From NCBI GenBank assembly GCA_023401595.1, contig JAEXDQ010000031.1, positions 1 to 51,192 on the forward strand: a stretch of DNA of 51,192 nucleotides. Direction: 5' to 3'. The stretch is from Spirochaetota bacterium. GTDB taxonomy: Bacteria > Spirochaetota > Spirochaetia > Sphaerochaetales > Sphaerochaetaceae. Below the pieces are notes generated by a model. The model was not told the DNA's origin. It ran no database searches and worked only from the letters and a program-made list of their open reading frames with translations. This document shows positions 42,676 to 50,908 of this stretch, one piece after another (positions within the stretch are counted from its first letter, which is position 1; every line of letters begins with the position of its first letter). Both the position numbers and the translations under genes were made by a program.

Positions 42676-43704
42676 ATGAAACTGATACCAACAGTGGATG
42701 CCGTAGGACACGTGCTTTGTCACGACCTCACGCAGATCATCGTCGGGGTGACGAAGGACGCACGTTTCAGAAAAGGTCATGTGGTCACAAAAGAGGACAT
42801 ACCTGTGTTGCTGTCGATGGGAAAGGAAAATCTGTACGTGTGGGAAAAGCAGCCCGGCATGCTGCACGAGGACGAGGGGGCAGAAATACTGTGCGACGCG
42901 GTCAGGAACCTGTACATGGACAAGTCGGAGCCGAAAGAGGGAAAGATTGAGCTGACCGCTACCATAGACGGCCTGTTGGAGATCGACACACGAAGGTTGC
43001 TTGCAATCAACTCCATCGGCGAGGTGATGATCGCGACCAGGAGCAACCACACTCCGGTCATGGCAGGACAGAAGGTGGCGGGAATGAGGGTAATCCCCCT
43101 GCTGATCGAAGAACAGAAAATGCGGAGGGTGGCGGCCATCGCGGACAGACAGCATCCCGTCCTGTCGATACACCCCTACAGGATCAAGACCTGTACGATC
43201 ATCGTAACGGGCAATGAAATACTCAAGGGACTCGTCACGGACACCTTCGGCCCAGCGGTCGCTTCAAAACTAGCGGCGTATGGGGTCAGGACGCTCGCCA
43301 CGGTCATGAGCGGAGACGAACAGGAACGTATCGTCGAGGAGATTGGGAAAGCAATCGGCATAGGCTCGGACCTAGTAGTCTGTACAGGCGGAATGAGCGT
43401 CGATCCTGACGACAGGACACCGGGGGCGATCAAGGAGAGCGGAGCCAGGATCGTCAGCTATGGAGCGCCGGTACTACCGGGGGCGATGTTCCTGCTCTCG
43501 TATATCGGAGAGGTTCCAGTCCTCGGCCTCCCCGGTTGTGTGATGTACGCAAAGCGGACGATTTTCGACCTGCTTCTTCCAAGGGTATTGGCGAAGACCT
43601 CCATTACGCCACAGGATATCGCCGCGCTGGGCAACGGGGGGCTCTGCTTGGGTTGCAAGACCTGCGTATTCCCTGATTGTTCCTTCGGGAAAGGGGGGCT
43701 TTGA
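42676..43704 (+). CDS. Molybdopterin-binding protein (MoeA/CinA-like)
   Basis: 342 residues from ATG 42676. The N-terminal part (KLIPTVDAVGHVLCHDLT, ARFRKGHVVTKEDI) resembles MoeA domains, and residues about 170-300 form a MoCF-type molybdopterin-binding domain with TIIVTGNEILKGLVTD, VVCTGGMSVDPDD and GLPGCVMY. The C-terminus has clustered cysteines (CLGCKTCVFPDCSFG) that could bind metal. Such proteins occur beside molybdenum enzymes in anaerobes; the likely role is insertion or handling of the molybdenum cofactor. It is the first gene of the molybdenum operon, behind a ModE-like operator. Confidence 0.8.
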   Translation: MKLIPTVDAVGHVLCHDLTQIIVGVTKDARFRKGHVVTKEDIPVLLSMGKENLYVWEKQPGMLHEDEGAEILCDAVRNLYMDKSEPKEGKIELTATIDGLLEIDTRRLLAINSIGEVMIATRSNHTPVMAGQKVAGMRVIPLLIEEQKMRRVAAIADRQHPVLSIHPYRIKTCTIIVTGNEILKGLVTDTFGPAVASKLAAYGVRTLATVMSGDEQERIVEEIGKAIGIGSDLVVCTGGMSVDPDDRTPGAIKESGARIVSYGAPVLPGAMFLLSYIGEVPVLGLPGCVMYAKRTIFDLLLPRVLAKTSITPQDIAALGNGGLCLGCKTCVFPDCSFGKGGL

Positions 43705-43709
43705 CACAT

Positions 43710-44237
43710 ATGGCGTCGAACAAGACGACAAGCGCATTCCGTGTCGCGATCATCTGCGCAAGCGACAAAGGGTATCTGGGTTTGAGGGAGGACACCAGCA
43801 CTCCGCAGCTCGCGGCATTGCTGGAAAAGAACGGGTACATCATTGTATCGACCCATCTGCTACCGGATGACAGGGGACGCCTGGGGCAGGAAATGGCGAG
43901 GATATGCGACGCAAACGCCGCCGATCTGATCGTAACCACCGGAGGAACGGGACTGTCCCCACGCGACGTCACCCCGGAAGCCACGCTGGACATAGCGCAA
44001 CGGCTGGTCCCAGGAATCCCCGAAGCGATGCGGACGGCTGGCATGCTGATCACCCCGAAGGCGATGCTGAGCAGAGCCGTCGCGGGAATCAGGGAATCGA
44101 CTTTGATCATCAATCTGCCGGGAAGCCCGAAGGGGGCGATGGAGAACTTGTCCAGCGTCCTGCCGGCCCTCTGGCATGGTTTGGAGACATTGACCGGACG
44201 TGCGCGGGAATGCGCCGGACAGGTCTTGAATATTTGA
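43710..44237 (+). CDS. MogA/MoaB-type molybdopterin adenylyltransferase
   Basis: 175 residues of the MoCF family. The core shows VAIICASDKGYLG, then LIVTTGGTGLSPRDVTPEATLDIAQRLVPGIPEAMR, which contains the GGTG loop and the conserved TPEA and PGIPEAMR segments, and finally LIINLPGSPKGAMENL. These enzymes activate molybdopterin with AMP before metal insertion. ATG 43710 lies five bases after the previous stop; TTG 43701 is an alternative nearer to a G-rich ribosome site. It works with the preceding molybdopterin-binding protein. Confidence 0.9.
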   Translation: MASNKTTSAFRVAIICASDKGYLGLREDTSTPQLAALLEKNGYIIVSTHLLPDDRGRLGQEMARICDANAADLIVTTGGTGLSPRDVTPEATLDIAQRLVPGIPEAMRTAGMLITPKAMLSRAVAGIRESTLIINLPGSPKGAMENLSSVLPALWHGLETLTGRARECAGQVLNI

Positions 44238-44355
44238 AAAGGAATTCACTTCCATGGCAGGAAACCAAGCGACGGAGAGCATACGGGATACGAACGGACG
44301 CAAGGTACCTGCCGCAAGGGAGCGAAGACCGAAAATGAAGTACAAGGAGTACAAT

Positions 44356-45141
44356 ATGAGAAAATTGACTGTGATTCTTCTTATCTGCTGTGTCGCCGTT
44401 CCTTCCGTCTTCGCCGCGGGGGCGTCGGAGCAGGCCGCCAAGGCGCAACAGCCCGTCGAGATACTGATCTCAGCAGCAGCAAGTCTGACCGACTGCATGA
44501 AGGAGCTTGGCGACCTGTACATGAGCGGGAACCCGGCGGTGAAGATCACCGGCAACTATGGCTCCTCCGGCGCATTGCAGCAGCAGATCGAACAGGGAGC
44601 GCCAGCCGACATTTTCTTCTCCGCGGGGGTCAAACAAATGAAGGCGTTGCAGGACAAGGGTCTGATGGATGACTCTACGGTAAGGAACATCCTAGAGAAC
44701 AAAGTCGTGCTGATCGTACCGAAAGGCAATGCGGCTATCGCTTCGTTCGATGCGTTGTCCGCGCCTTCCATCAAGCTGATCGGAGTCGGCGAACCCAAGT
44801 CCGTACCCGTCGGGCAGTATACGGAACAGATATTCGCTTCGCTGGGGATGACCGATACATTAGCGCCGAAGCTCGTGCTCGCTAAGGACGTCCGCGAAGT
44901 GCTGTCCTGGGTGGAGACGGGAAACGTCGACGCGGGCATCGTCTATGAGACGGATGCGAAGATCAGCGACAAAATCGACATCTGCTGCTCCGGGCCGGAG
45001 GGCAGTCACAACAAAGTAATCTATCCCGTCGGCGTCGTGAAGGACAGCAAGAACCCCGCGCAGGCGAAGGCGTTCGTCGATTTCTTCTTTACGGAACCCG
45101 CCCGGCAGGTATTCGCGAAATACGGATTCAGCGTCCTGTAA
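44356..45141 (+). CDS. modA: Molybdate-binding protein ModA
   Basis: 261-residue periplasmic binding protein. A signal peptide of about 20 residues (RKLTVILLICC to FAAG) comes first, with ATG 44356 behind AAGGAG. The mature protein has ILISAAASLTDCMKEL, ITGNYGSSGALQQQIEQGAPADIFFSAG and the oxyanion-contacting serines expected in ModA, then GNVDAGIVYETDA. It ends near the family length. It is followed by modB after 39 bases. Tungstate cannot be ruled out as ligand. Confidence 0.95.
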   Translation: MRKLTVILLICCVAVPSVFAAGASEQAAKAQQPVEILISAAASLTDCMKELGDLYMSGNPAVKITGNYGSSGALQQQIEQGAPADIFFSAGVKQMKALQDKGLMDDSTVRNILENKVVLIVPKGNAAIASFDALSAPSIKLIGVGEPKSVPVGQYTEQIFASLGMTDTLAPKLVLAKDVREVLSWVETGNVDAGIVYETDAKISDKIDICCSGPEGSHNKVIYPVGVVKDSKNPAQAKAFVDFFFTEPARQVFAKYGFSVL

Positions 45142-45180
45142 GGGCTTCGCGAACGCCTCATATGGGATAAGGGAATAAAA

Positions 45181-45840
45181 ATGTTCGACTATGCTCCTCT
45201 GTGGATATCGCTACGCGCCTCGATCCTGGCCAGTATCATCGTGTTCATATTAGGAACCTTGGCTGCCAGACTGTGCCTCAACCTCAAGGGAAGGTTCGTC
45301 TGGATGCTCGATGTGCTGTTCACACTCCCCATGGTGCTTCCACCTACCGTATTGGGCTTCTTCCTGCTCATCCTGTTCGGTAGGAACAGCCTCCTGGGTG
45401 GAATACTCGGGACACTCGGCGTGCCGGTCATCTTCTCCTGGCACGCCACGGTGGTCGCCGCGGTGGTCGTTTCGTTCCCGCTGATGTACAAGGGGGCGAA
45501 GGGGGCTTTGGAACAAGTAGACATGGAACATGTATGGGCGGCGCGGACGCTGGGGATGAGCGAGTTCAGGTTGTTTGTCAAGGTGATGTTGCCAGAAGCG
45601 GGGCCCGGCATCCTTGCCGGGCTCGCCTTGAGCTTCGCCCGCACGCTAGGCGAATTCGGAGCAACGCTGATGATCGCGGGAAACATACCGGGAAAGACGC
45701 AGACGATCCCCATGGCGATTTACTTCGCCACGGCGGGAGGCGACATGGAGACGGCGTGGATCTGGGTCGGCGTGATCACCGTCGTGTCCTGCGTCGCACT
45801 GGCCGTCATGAACCATCTTGGCAAAAAGGAACGCTCATGA
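45181..45840 (+). CDS. modB: Molybdate ABC transporter permease ModB
   Basis: 219 residues with five to six membrane helices. The permease loop MEHVWAARTLGMSEFRLFVKVMLPEAGPGI carries the EAA-type contact with the ATPase, and VLPPTVLGFFLLILFGRNS and ARTLGEFGATLMIAGNIPGKTQTIPMAIY are characteristic ModB blocks. A GGGATAAGGGA ribosome region precedes the ATG. Its stop overlaps the modC start by four bases. Confidence 0.95.
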   Translation: MFDYAPLWISLRASILASIIVFILGTLAARLCLNLKGRFVWMLDVLFTLPMVLPPTVLGFFLLILFGRNSLLGGILGTLGVPVIFSWHATVVAAVVVSFPLMYKGAKGALEQVDMEHVWAARTLGMSEFRLFVKVMLPEAGPGILAGLALSFARTLGEFGATLMIAGNIPGKTQTIPMAIYFATAGGDMETAWIWVGVITVVSCVALAVMNHLGKKERS

Positions 45841-46613
45841 ACTGGAAGATGGACGCAATGCCGAACACCTCCCACGGGTTGAGAGCGGGAGCCTCCCCCT
45901 CCGCAGTCCCGGATGAGAACCGGAGGCCGAGCCACATCCAACCGACCGCCCTGTGGAGGGATTCCCCGTCAAGCGCCCTTCTGGAAGTATCCGTACAAAA
46001 GCAGTTGAAGGACTTTGTGCTTGACGTAGCCTTCACTGTGGACAAAGGTGAGATTGTCGGTCTGCTGGGGGAGTCTGGAAGCGGAAAAAGCATGACCCTC
46101 AAATCGATAGCGGGCATAGTCAGACCGGACGCAGGAAGCGTCCGGCTCAATGGCAGGACGCTGTACGATTCCAAACAGAAGGTGGACGTGCCTACCCGGA
46201 GGAGAGACGTCGGTTATATGTTCCAGTCATATGCCCTGTTCCCCTACATGACCGTAGCCCAGAACATCGGTTGCGGGGTCAAGGACCCTTCACAGCGGAA
46301 GCAAATGGTCGCCAGCTGTCTTGAGCTGCTCCATATCGCCCAGTTCGCCAACCGATATCCACGGCAGCTGTCAGGGGGACAGCAACAGCGTGTGGCTTTG
46401 GCCCGACTGTTCGCCGCGACCCCGGCCGTCATCATGCTCGACGAGCCCTTCTCAGCGTTGGACAACGAGTTGAAGGATTCGTTGCACGAAGACCTCAAGG
46501 CGACGCTTGAACAATCGGGCTGTCCCGTCCTGTTCGTATCCCATAACGAAGACGAAGTCCGGCGGTACTGCACCCGGACGCTACAGGTATCGAACGGACG
46601 GCTGGTCTCCTAG
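45837..46613 (+). CDS. modC: Molybdate ABC transporter ATPase ModC, with N-terminal extension
   Basis: 258 residues. The ATPase core begins near residue 47 (LLEVSVQKQL), after about 45 hydrophilic residues that ModC proteins usually lack. Walker A GESGSGKS, the Q-loop FQSYALFPYMTV, the signature LSGGQQQRVALARLF, Walker B VIMLDEPFSALD and the switch histidine in FVSHNEDEVRRY are all present. There is no C-terminal molybdate-binding TOBE domain. ATG 45837 overlaps the modB stop and gives this frame; an internal ATG would shorten the extension only slightly. Confidence 0.92.
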   Translation: MNWKMDAMPNTSHGLRAGASPSAVPDENRRPSHIQPTALWRDSPSSALLEVSVQKQLKDFVLDVAFTVDKGEIVGLLGESGSGKSMTLKSIAGIVRPDAGSVRLNGRTLYDSKQKVDVPTRRRDVGYMFQSYALFPYMTVAQNIGCGVKDPSQRKQMVASCLELLHIAQFANRYPRQLSGGQQQRVALARLFAATPAVIMLDEPFSALDNELKDSLHEDLKATLEQSGCPVLFVSHNEDEVRRYCTRTLQVSNGRLVS

Positions 46614-46662
46614 ACGGAAGCCCGGCGGTACAGGATCCGGACGACCTCTACGTATCGAGCGA

Positions 46663-46716
46663 ACGGCCAGTGTCGTGCAGACGGCTAGTGTCGCACAGAC
46701 AGCCAGTGTCGTGGGG
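46663..46716. repeat. 18-bp tandem array, three units
   Basis: Three units follow in tandem: acggccagtgtcgtgcag, acggctagtgtcgcacag, acagccagtgtcgtgggg. They lie between modC and the convergent HdeD-like gene. Differences are mostly transitions. Confidence 0.85.
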
Positions 46717-46740
46717 GAACCGCAAGTCCGTCGTATTCCG

Positions 46741-47277
46741 TTACAGGCTTTCCATCCTATTATAAAAAAGCGCCTTGAAGACGGCGTTCACCCCCTCGAA
46801 CACGAATACGATACCGACCATCATGCCCAAGGCGAGCGCGGTAGCCACCGGTGAGAATAGGGAGATGAAGCCGAAGGCGACCATCAGGATACCCAACGCA
46901 AGCAACCACCCCCACCCGGAGACGCCGAGCTTCTTCAAATCAAATGAATTGATCAGCCGGGTGATGCCGGTCGTCATCAGCCAGAAGCTGAAGATGAACG
47001 GAATGACCATGGCGGTGAAGAACTGGTCGAAGATCATGATGAACGCCAGCAGGACCGTCAAGATGCCGTCGGCGAGGAACCATCCGGCCCCAACGACCGA
47101 GGCGCGACAATTGGCATACATGACAATGTCGGAAATACCAGAAATCAGCATGACGATACCGACCATCATGGTAAGCGTAGCGTAAGCAAGCCCCTGATTG
47201 CCGAGGCATACGATTCCGGCTACGACCATCAGCACACCACAGATCAGCCATAGGATCCGAACTCCAAAGTTTTTCAT
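46741..47277 (-). CDS. HdeD/DUF308-like membrane protein
   Basis: 178 residues with six membrane helices in three similar pairs, as in HdeD. Repeats of the type GVLMVVAGIVCL, ADGILTVLLAFIMIF and LLALGILMVAFGFISLF show the pattern. HdeD is an acid-resistance protein in E. coli; the function of most relatives is unknown. AAGGAG precedes the ATG on the minus strand. A short CGCC/GGCG stem with six T lies inside the last codons and might end transcription. Confidence 0.85.
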   Translation of the reverse strand: MKNFGVRILWLICGVLMVVAGIVCLGNQGLAYATLTMMVGIVMLISGISDIVMYANCRASVVGAGWFLADGILTVLLAFIMIFDQFFTAMVIPFIFSFWLMTTGITRLINSFDLKKLGVSGWGWLLALGILMVAFGFISLFSPVATALALGMMVGIVFVFEGVNAVFKALFYNRMESL

Positions 47278-47703
47278 ATACGACTCCTTCTCGGTCTTGC
47301 GTTCGTGACTTCCTGTACCGCAGGCCTGTCCACCGTCGCAAATACCTACACATTTTCCTTCATGATACGCAATGCAACAGATCGCATATCATAAATATCG
47401 TCATACAATGAAAAAACGGCTACCTCCTGCCGAAACGTTCCTCGCCAGAAGGAAAACCGACAATGAGGCGGCGAATTCAGAAAGGGAAGTCCATCGATGC
47501 CGGACCATAGTGAAATGGAGTCAGGATAGGGCGTAGGCCGAATACATGGAAGTACCACCCCGTTGATATGGATATCAGGAAAACACTTTGCCGGCGAATC
47601 CGCCAAGGACAAGCCGACCCATAACTGGGCTTTTGTTTTCCAAACAGAAAAGTCTTTTCGAGGGAGGAGCCCGGCCCTGCTCCCCCCCTCTCCCTTTGCA
47701 AAC
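47278..47703. other. Noncoding stretch between the HdeD-like gene and the tct operon
   Basis: About 425 bases. A minus-strand frame at 47346-47612 has no ribosome site or domain and is not called. The right end holds the terminator at 47660-47690. The region before the HdeD-like gene should contain its promoter, but no strong box is seen. Confidence 0.4.
47660..47690 (-). terminator. Terminator-like hairpin after the tct operon
   Basis: On the minus strand GAGGGGGGGAGC pairs with GCTCCTCCCTC (one bulge) around an eight-base loop. It is followed by an A/T-mixed rather than pure T segment, so strength is uncertain. Confidence 0.45.
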
Positions 47704-48801
47704 TCAAGAACCGATCCGCAGCGCCTCGTTCTGGGCTTGCAGCGTGAGTCTCATGGCTTCGAACACATGCCGCTGGGAAATGGCCGTCTCGGTCCGGTTC
47801 ATGCAGTCAAGGACAAACGCCCCGAAAAACGGAAAGCCTACTTTACCGGTGACACTATAGCGATGCTCGCCGGTACCGTCCACCAGATATACTTGGTCGC
47901 CCTGCCGGTCGTTCGCGATATCTACATACTTGCGGATTTCCACAGTCGCTTTCGTACCGACGATGAACACCCTCCCATCGCCCCAGGCCGATAGACCGTC
48001 AGGGGTAAACCAGTCGACGCGAATATACCCTACGGCCCCGTTGTCCGCCAACAGGGAAACATCGCCGAAGTCGCAAAACCGCGGATAATCGGGATTCGCA
48101 AAATTAGCGACCGTGCTGTGGAGTACCCGTGCGGTAGTCGCCCCGACATAACTTAGGAACTGTTCTATCTGATGGCTGCCGATATCGGTAAGGATGCCCC
48201 CGTTGCGCAGAGGATCGAAAAACCACCAAGGCCTGCTCTCCTTGTTCAGACGATGCGGAGCAATGACCGTCACATCCACGACCCTGCCGAGCCGCCCCTC
48301 CCGGATCAATCGTTCAACGAATACCGCGCCTTCGACATGGATACGTTCCCCATAATAGACGACATATTTCCGGCCGGTGGCCTCGCAGGCCGTCTTCACG
48401 GCCTCCAGCTCATCGAACGTCAACATACCGGGCTTATCGACGAAGTAGTCTTTCCCAGACGCAAGCACCCGAAGCCCGAGGCCGGCGCGAAGGTCGGGAC
48501 GGATGGCGCTCACGACCAAGGAGGTCAGGGCGTCGGACAATACCGATTCTTCTGAATCCACCGGCTTCGCTTCGGGGTATCGTCGCAAAAAATCCTGTAC
48601 CTTCCCTTGATCGGGATCATGGACGTACCGTAACGTCGCTCCGGCCTCCAACAACCCGTTGACCATGGCGAAGACATGTCCGTGGTCGAGACCGACCACG
48701 GAGAAACAGAACATACCGGGGGAGACTACTCGTACAGCCTCCCCCTGGAAAACAGGAGCGTAGTTCATGCCGTCCATCTTCTGCATCGGACGTTCCATCA
48801 T
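47704..48801 (-). CDS. Gfo/Idh/MocA family oxidoreductase
   Basis: 365-residue NAD(P)-dependent dehydrogenase family member. The N-terminal Rossmann part reads FSVVGLDHGHVFAMVNGLLEAG (positions about 32-53, in place of GxGxxG). The catalytic-type motif is VDKPG at about 128-132, where EKP is more common. The C-terminal sheet domain has GGILTDIGSHQIEQFL, with the conserved DIGxH. It overlaps the tctA stop by four bases, so it is co-translated with the TctABC carrier, and the carrier may import its substrate or a related acid. The substrate is unknown. Confidence 0.88.
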   Translation of the reverse strand: MMERPMQKMDGMNYAPVFQGEAVRVVSPGMFCFSVVGLDHGHVFAMVNGLLEAGATLRYVHDPDQGKVQDFLRRYPEAKPVDSEESVLSDALTSLVVSAIRPDLRAGLGLRVLASGKDYFVDKPGMLTFDELEAVKTACEATGRKYVVYYGERIHVEGAVFVERLIREGRLGRVVDVTVIAPHRLNKESRPWWFFDPLRNGGILTDIGSHQIEQFLSYVGATTARVLHSTVANFANPDYPRFCDFGDVSLLADNGAVGYIRVDWFTPDGLSAWGDGRVFIVGTKATVEIRKYVDIANDRQGDQVYLVDGTGEHRYSVTGKVGFPFFGAFVLDCMNRTETAISQRHVFEAMRLTLQAQNEALRIGS

Positions 48802-50309
48802 GCGGCTCTCTTTTTCTTTACGATGTCCTTGAGCTTCTTGAACAGGCCGAACTGGGCCAGGATCATCAGCAGAATCAGAATCATGAAGAACGCGCAGATC
48901 GGACGCTGGAACAATGGGGCGAAGGAACCGTCGCTCAGGCGCAGCGCGCGTCTGAGGTTGGAGTCAGCCATAGGCCCGAGAATCACGCCCAGCAGGAACG
49001 GAGCCGCAGGGAATTCCAACGCGGTAAGAACAGAACCGACCAACCCGAATATGAACATCACCCTGACGTCGAACATGTTGTAGTTCACAAGATACGAGCC
49101 AATGATACACAAAGTGAATATGATCGGCATCAATATCTTCTTGTTGATGGCGAGTATCTTGATCGTCCCGCGGGCGATGACCAATGCGAGCAACCACATG
49201 GCGAATGAGGCGCAGGCCAAGTAGATGCAGACGTTGTAGACGAAGCTCGGCGATTCAGTCATGAGCAACGGACCGGGGCGGTAGCCGTGCATCAGGAACG
49301 CCGCCAGCAACACCGCCGCGGGGGCGGAACCGGGAACGGCCAGGCTCAGCACGGGGATGATGGCTCCGCCGATACAGGAATTGTTACCTGTCTCGGATGC
49401 AATGATACCGGCTGGATTCCCCGTTCCGAAGGCCTCCTTGTCCTTTTCATTGCTCAGCGACTTCGTAGCCCAGTAGGAAAGCCATGCGCCGGTATCTTCT
49501 CCGACACCGGGGATGATGCCGACGCCTACGCCGATGAACGCCGAACGGATGATGTTCACAACGTTCTTTCCAATCAGTCGGAAGCCTTTCTTCGGTTCGA
49601 ACTTGGATATCTTCAGCACCTCGGATTTACCCGTCTTCTGGAACACCTTGACGATTTCAGGGAATCCGAACAGACCGATCATGACGGGAATCAGCTGGAT
49701 CGTAGCCATCATGTTGACGTTGCCGTAGCTGAAACGAGGAATCGTATCGACGGTATCAAGACCGATCTGCGCTACGATCAACCCCAGGATTCCGCTGATC
49801 CACCCTTTCAAGGGATCACCCTGCGCAGTGATCGTACCACAAATCAGGATGCCGAAGATCGACAGGAGGAAGAACTCCCAACTGGCGAACTTCAGCGCCC
49901 AGCTTGTCAGCACGGGGGTCAAAGTCAACACGAAGATGACGCTGATGAACGTCCCGAGGAAGCTTGAGGTCGTAGCGAGGAAGATCGCCAGCCCCCCCTC
50001 GCCGCGCTTGGCCATCGGGAAACCGTCGAGCGTGGTCGCCGCGGACGCCGGGGTGCCGGGGATGTTGAGCAGGATCGCCGACTGGCAACCGCCGGAAATG
50101 GAGCCTACATATACTCCGATCAACGAAATCAACGCGGATTGTGTCGGAAGGTTGTAGGTCAGGCCGGTCAGCAGCGCAATCGCCATCGTAGCGCTGAGTC
50201 CGGGAAGAATTCCCATGATCAGACCCGCGCCTGTCGATAAAAACAGAACCAGGATGTTGTATGGTTGCAACGTCGTCATGAAAGCGGAAGCTAGATATTC
50301 TAATGCCAT
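48798..50309 (-). CDS. tctA: Tripartite tricarboxylate transporter large membrane subunit TctA
   Basis: 503 residues with about a dozen membrane helices. GLIMGILPGLSATMAIALL near residue 30-48 and the later duplicate GVGIIPGVGEDTGAWLSYW, then AVPGSAPAAVLLAA, are the twofold repeated PG motifs of TctA. ATG 50309 follows AGGAG by about eight bases; the longer frame lacks this. TctA forms the channel for binding-protein-dependent, ion-driven carboxylate uptake. Ten bases separate it from tctB. Confidence 0.95.
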   Translation of the reverse strand: MALEYLASAFMTTLQPYNILVLFLSTGAGLIMGILPGLSATMAIALLTGLTYNLPTQSALISLIGVYVGSISGGCQSAILLNIPGTPASAATTLDGFPMAKRGEGGLAIFLATTSSFLGTFISVIFVLTLTPVLTSWALKFASWEFFLLSIFGILICGTITAQGDPLKGWISGILGLIVAQIGLDTVDTIPRFSYGNVNMMATIQLIPVMIGLFGFPEIVKVFQKTGKSEVLKISKFEPKKGFRLIGKNVVNIIRSAFIGVGVGIIPGVGEDTGAWLSYWATKSLSNEKDKEAFGTGNPAGIIASETGNNSCIGGAIIPVLSLAVPGSAPAAVLLAAFLMHGYRPGPLLMTESPSFVYNVCIYLACASFAMWLLALVIARGTIKILAINKKILMPIIFTLCIIGSYLVNYNMFDVRVMFIFGLVGSVLTALEFPAAPFLLGVILGPMADSNLRRALRLSDGSFAPLFQRPICAFFMILILLMILAQFGLFKKLKDIVKKKRAA

Positions 50310-50319
50310 GATGTCACTC

Positions 50320-50829
50320 CTATGGTAGAACGGCTTGGAAACAGACCTGGAACAGCAGGACGACCAGTCCGACGGCCCCACAGGAACTCAATGCGATTTT
50401 CCAGAATTTGTCCGCATGCAAATAGAGCATCACCCCGACAAGGAACAGAATGGAAGCTATCCAGAACGGCAGGAAGGTCAACAGGATGAAGGTATACGCA
50501 GCCATGATGGCCACGCCCCCGATGGTATACAGATACCCTTTGTCGTGCAAAGCGGGCCCGATCCATTCCTTGATATCCGCGATCCTATGTCGCAAAGCGT
50601 TCCCAAACCCATTCGCTCTGTCCAGGCTTCGGAAGCACAGCAGCGCGCTACAACCTACCAGCGCTATCCCCAATATCACCGACAACAATCCGGGCGAAAC
50701 GCTGAACTGGGTAATGTTGTACGGCGGAAGCGCGGCCTTTCGGTAGATCATATATCCGCCGACGGCCACATACAGCCCTAGGAGCATGAGTACAAAAGAA
50801 AAAATGAAATCTTTGGTTTTCTTTTCCAT
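50320..50829 (-). CDS. tctB: Tripartite tricarboxylate transporter small membrane subunit TctB
   Basis: 169 residues with four predicted membrane helices (about 8-27, 40-62, 90-115, 120-160). The pattern of a short N-terminal cytoplasmic stretch and hydrophobic LLGLYVAVGGYMIYRKA fits TctB, which is poorly conserved in sequence; gene order supports the call. The ATG follows an AAGGGA region. It lies between tctC and tctA in the usual order. Confidence 0.88.
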   Translation of the reverse strand: MEKKTKDFIFSFVLMLLGLYVAVGGYMIYRKAALPPYNITQFSVSPGLLSVILGIALVGCSALLCFRSLDRANGFGNALRHRIADIKEWIGPALHDKGYLYTIGGVAIMAAYTFILLTFLPFWIASILFLVGVMLYLHADKFWKIALSSCGAVGLVVLLFQVCFQAVLP

Positions 50830-50908
50830 GGAAATTTATTCCCTTCCTTTGCTGCGGAAGTCTCCCGTCTTCTTACGAAGGCGGAAGACCGTTCACAGAA
50901 CACTAAGC

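Noticed and set aside
47346..47612. Minus-strand frame of 88 codons between the HdeD-like gene and the tct operon
   Set aside because: No ribosome site, odd composition rich in Pro, Ser and Cys, no domain.
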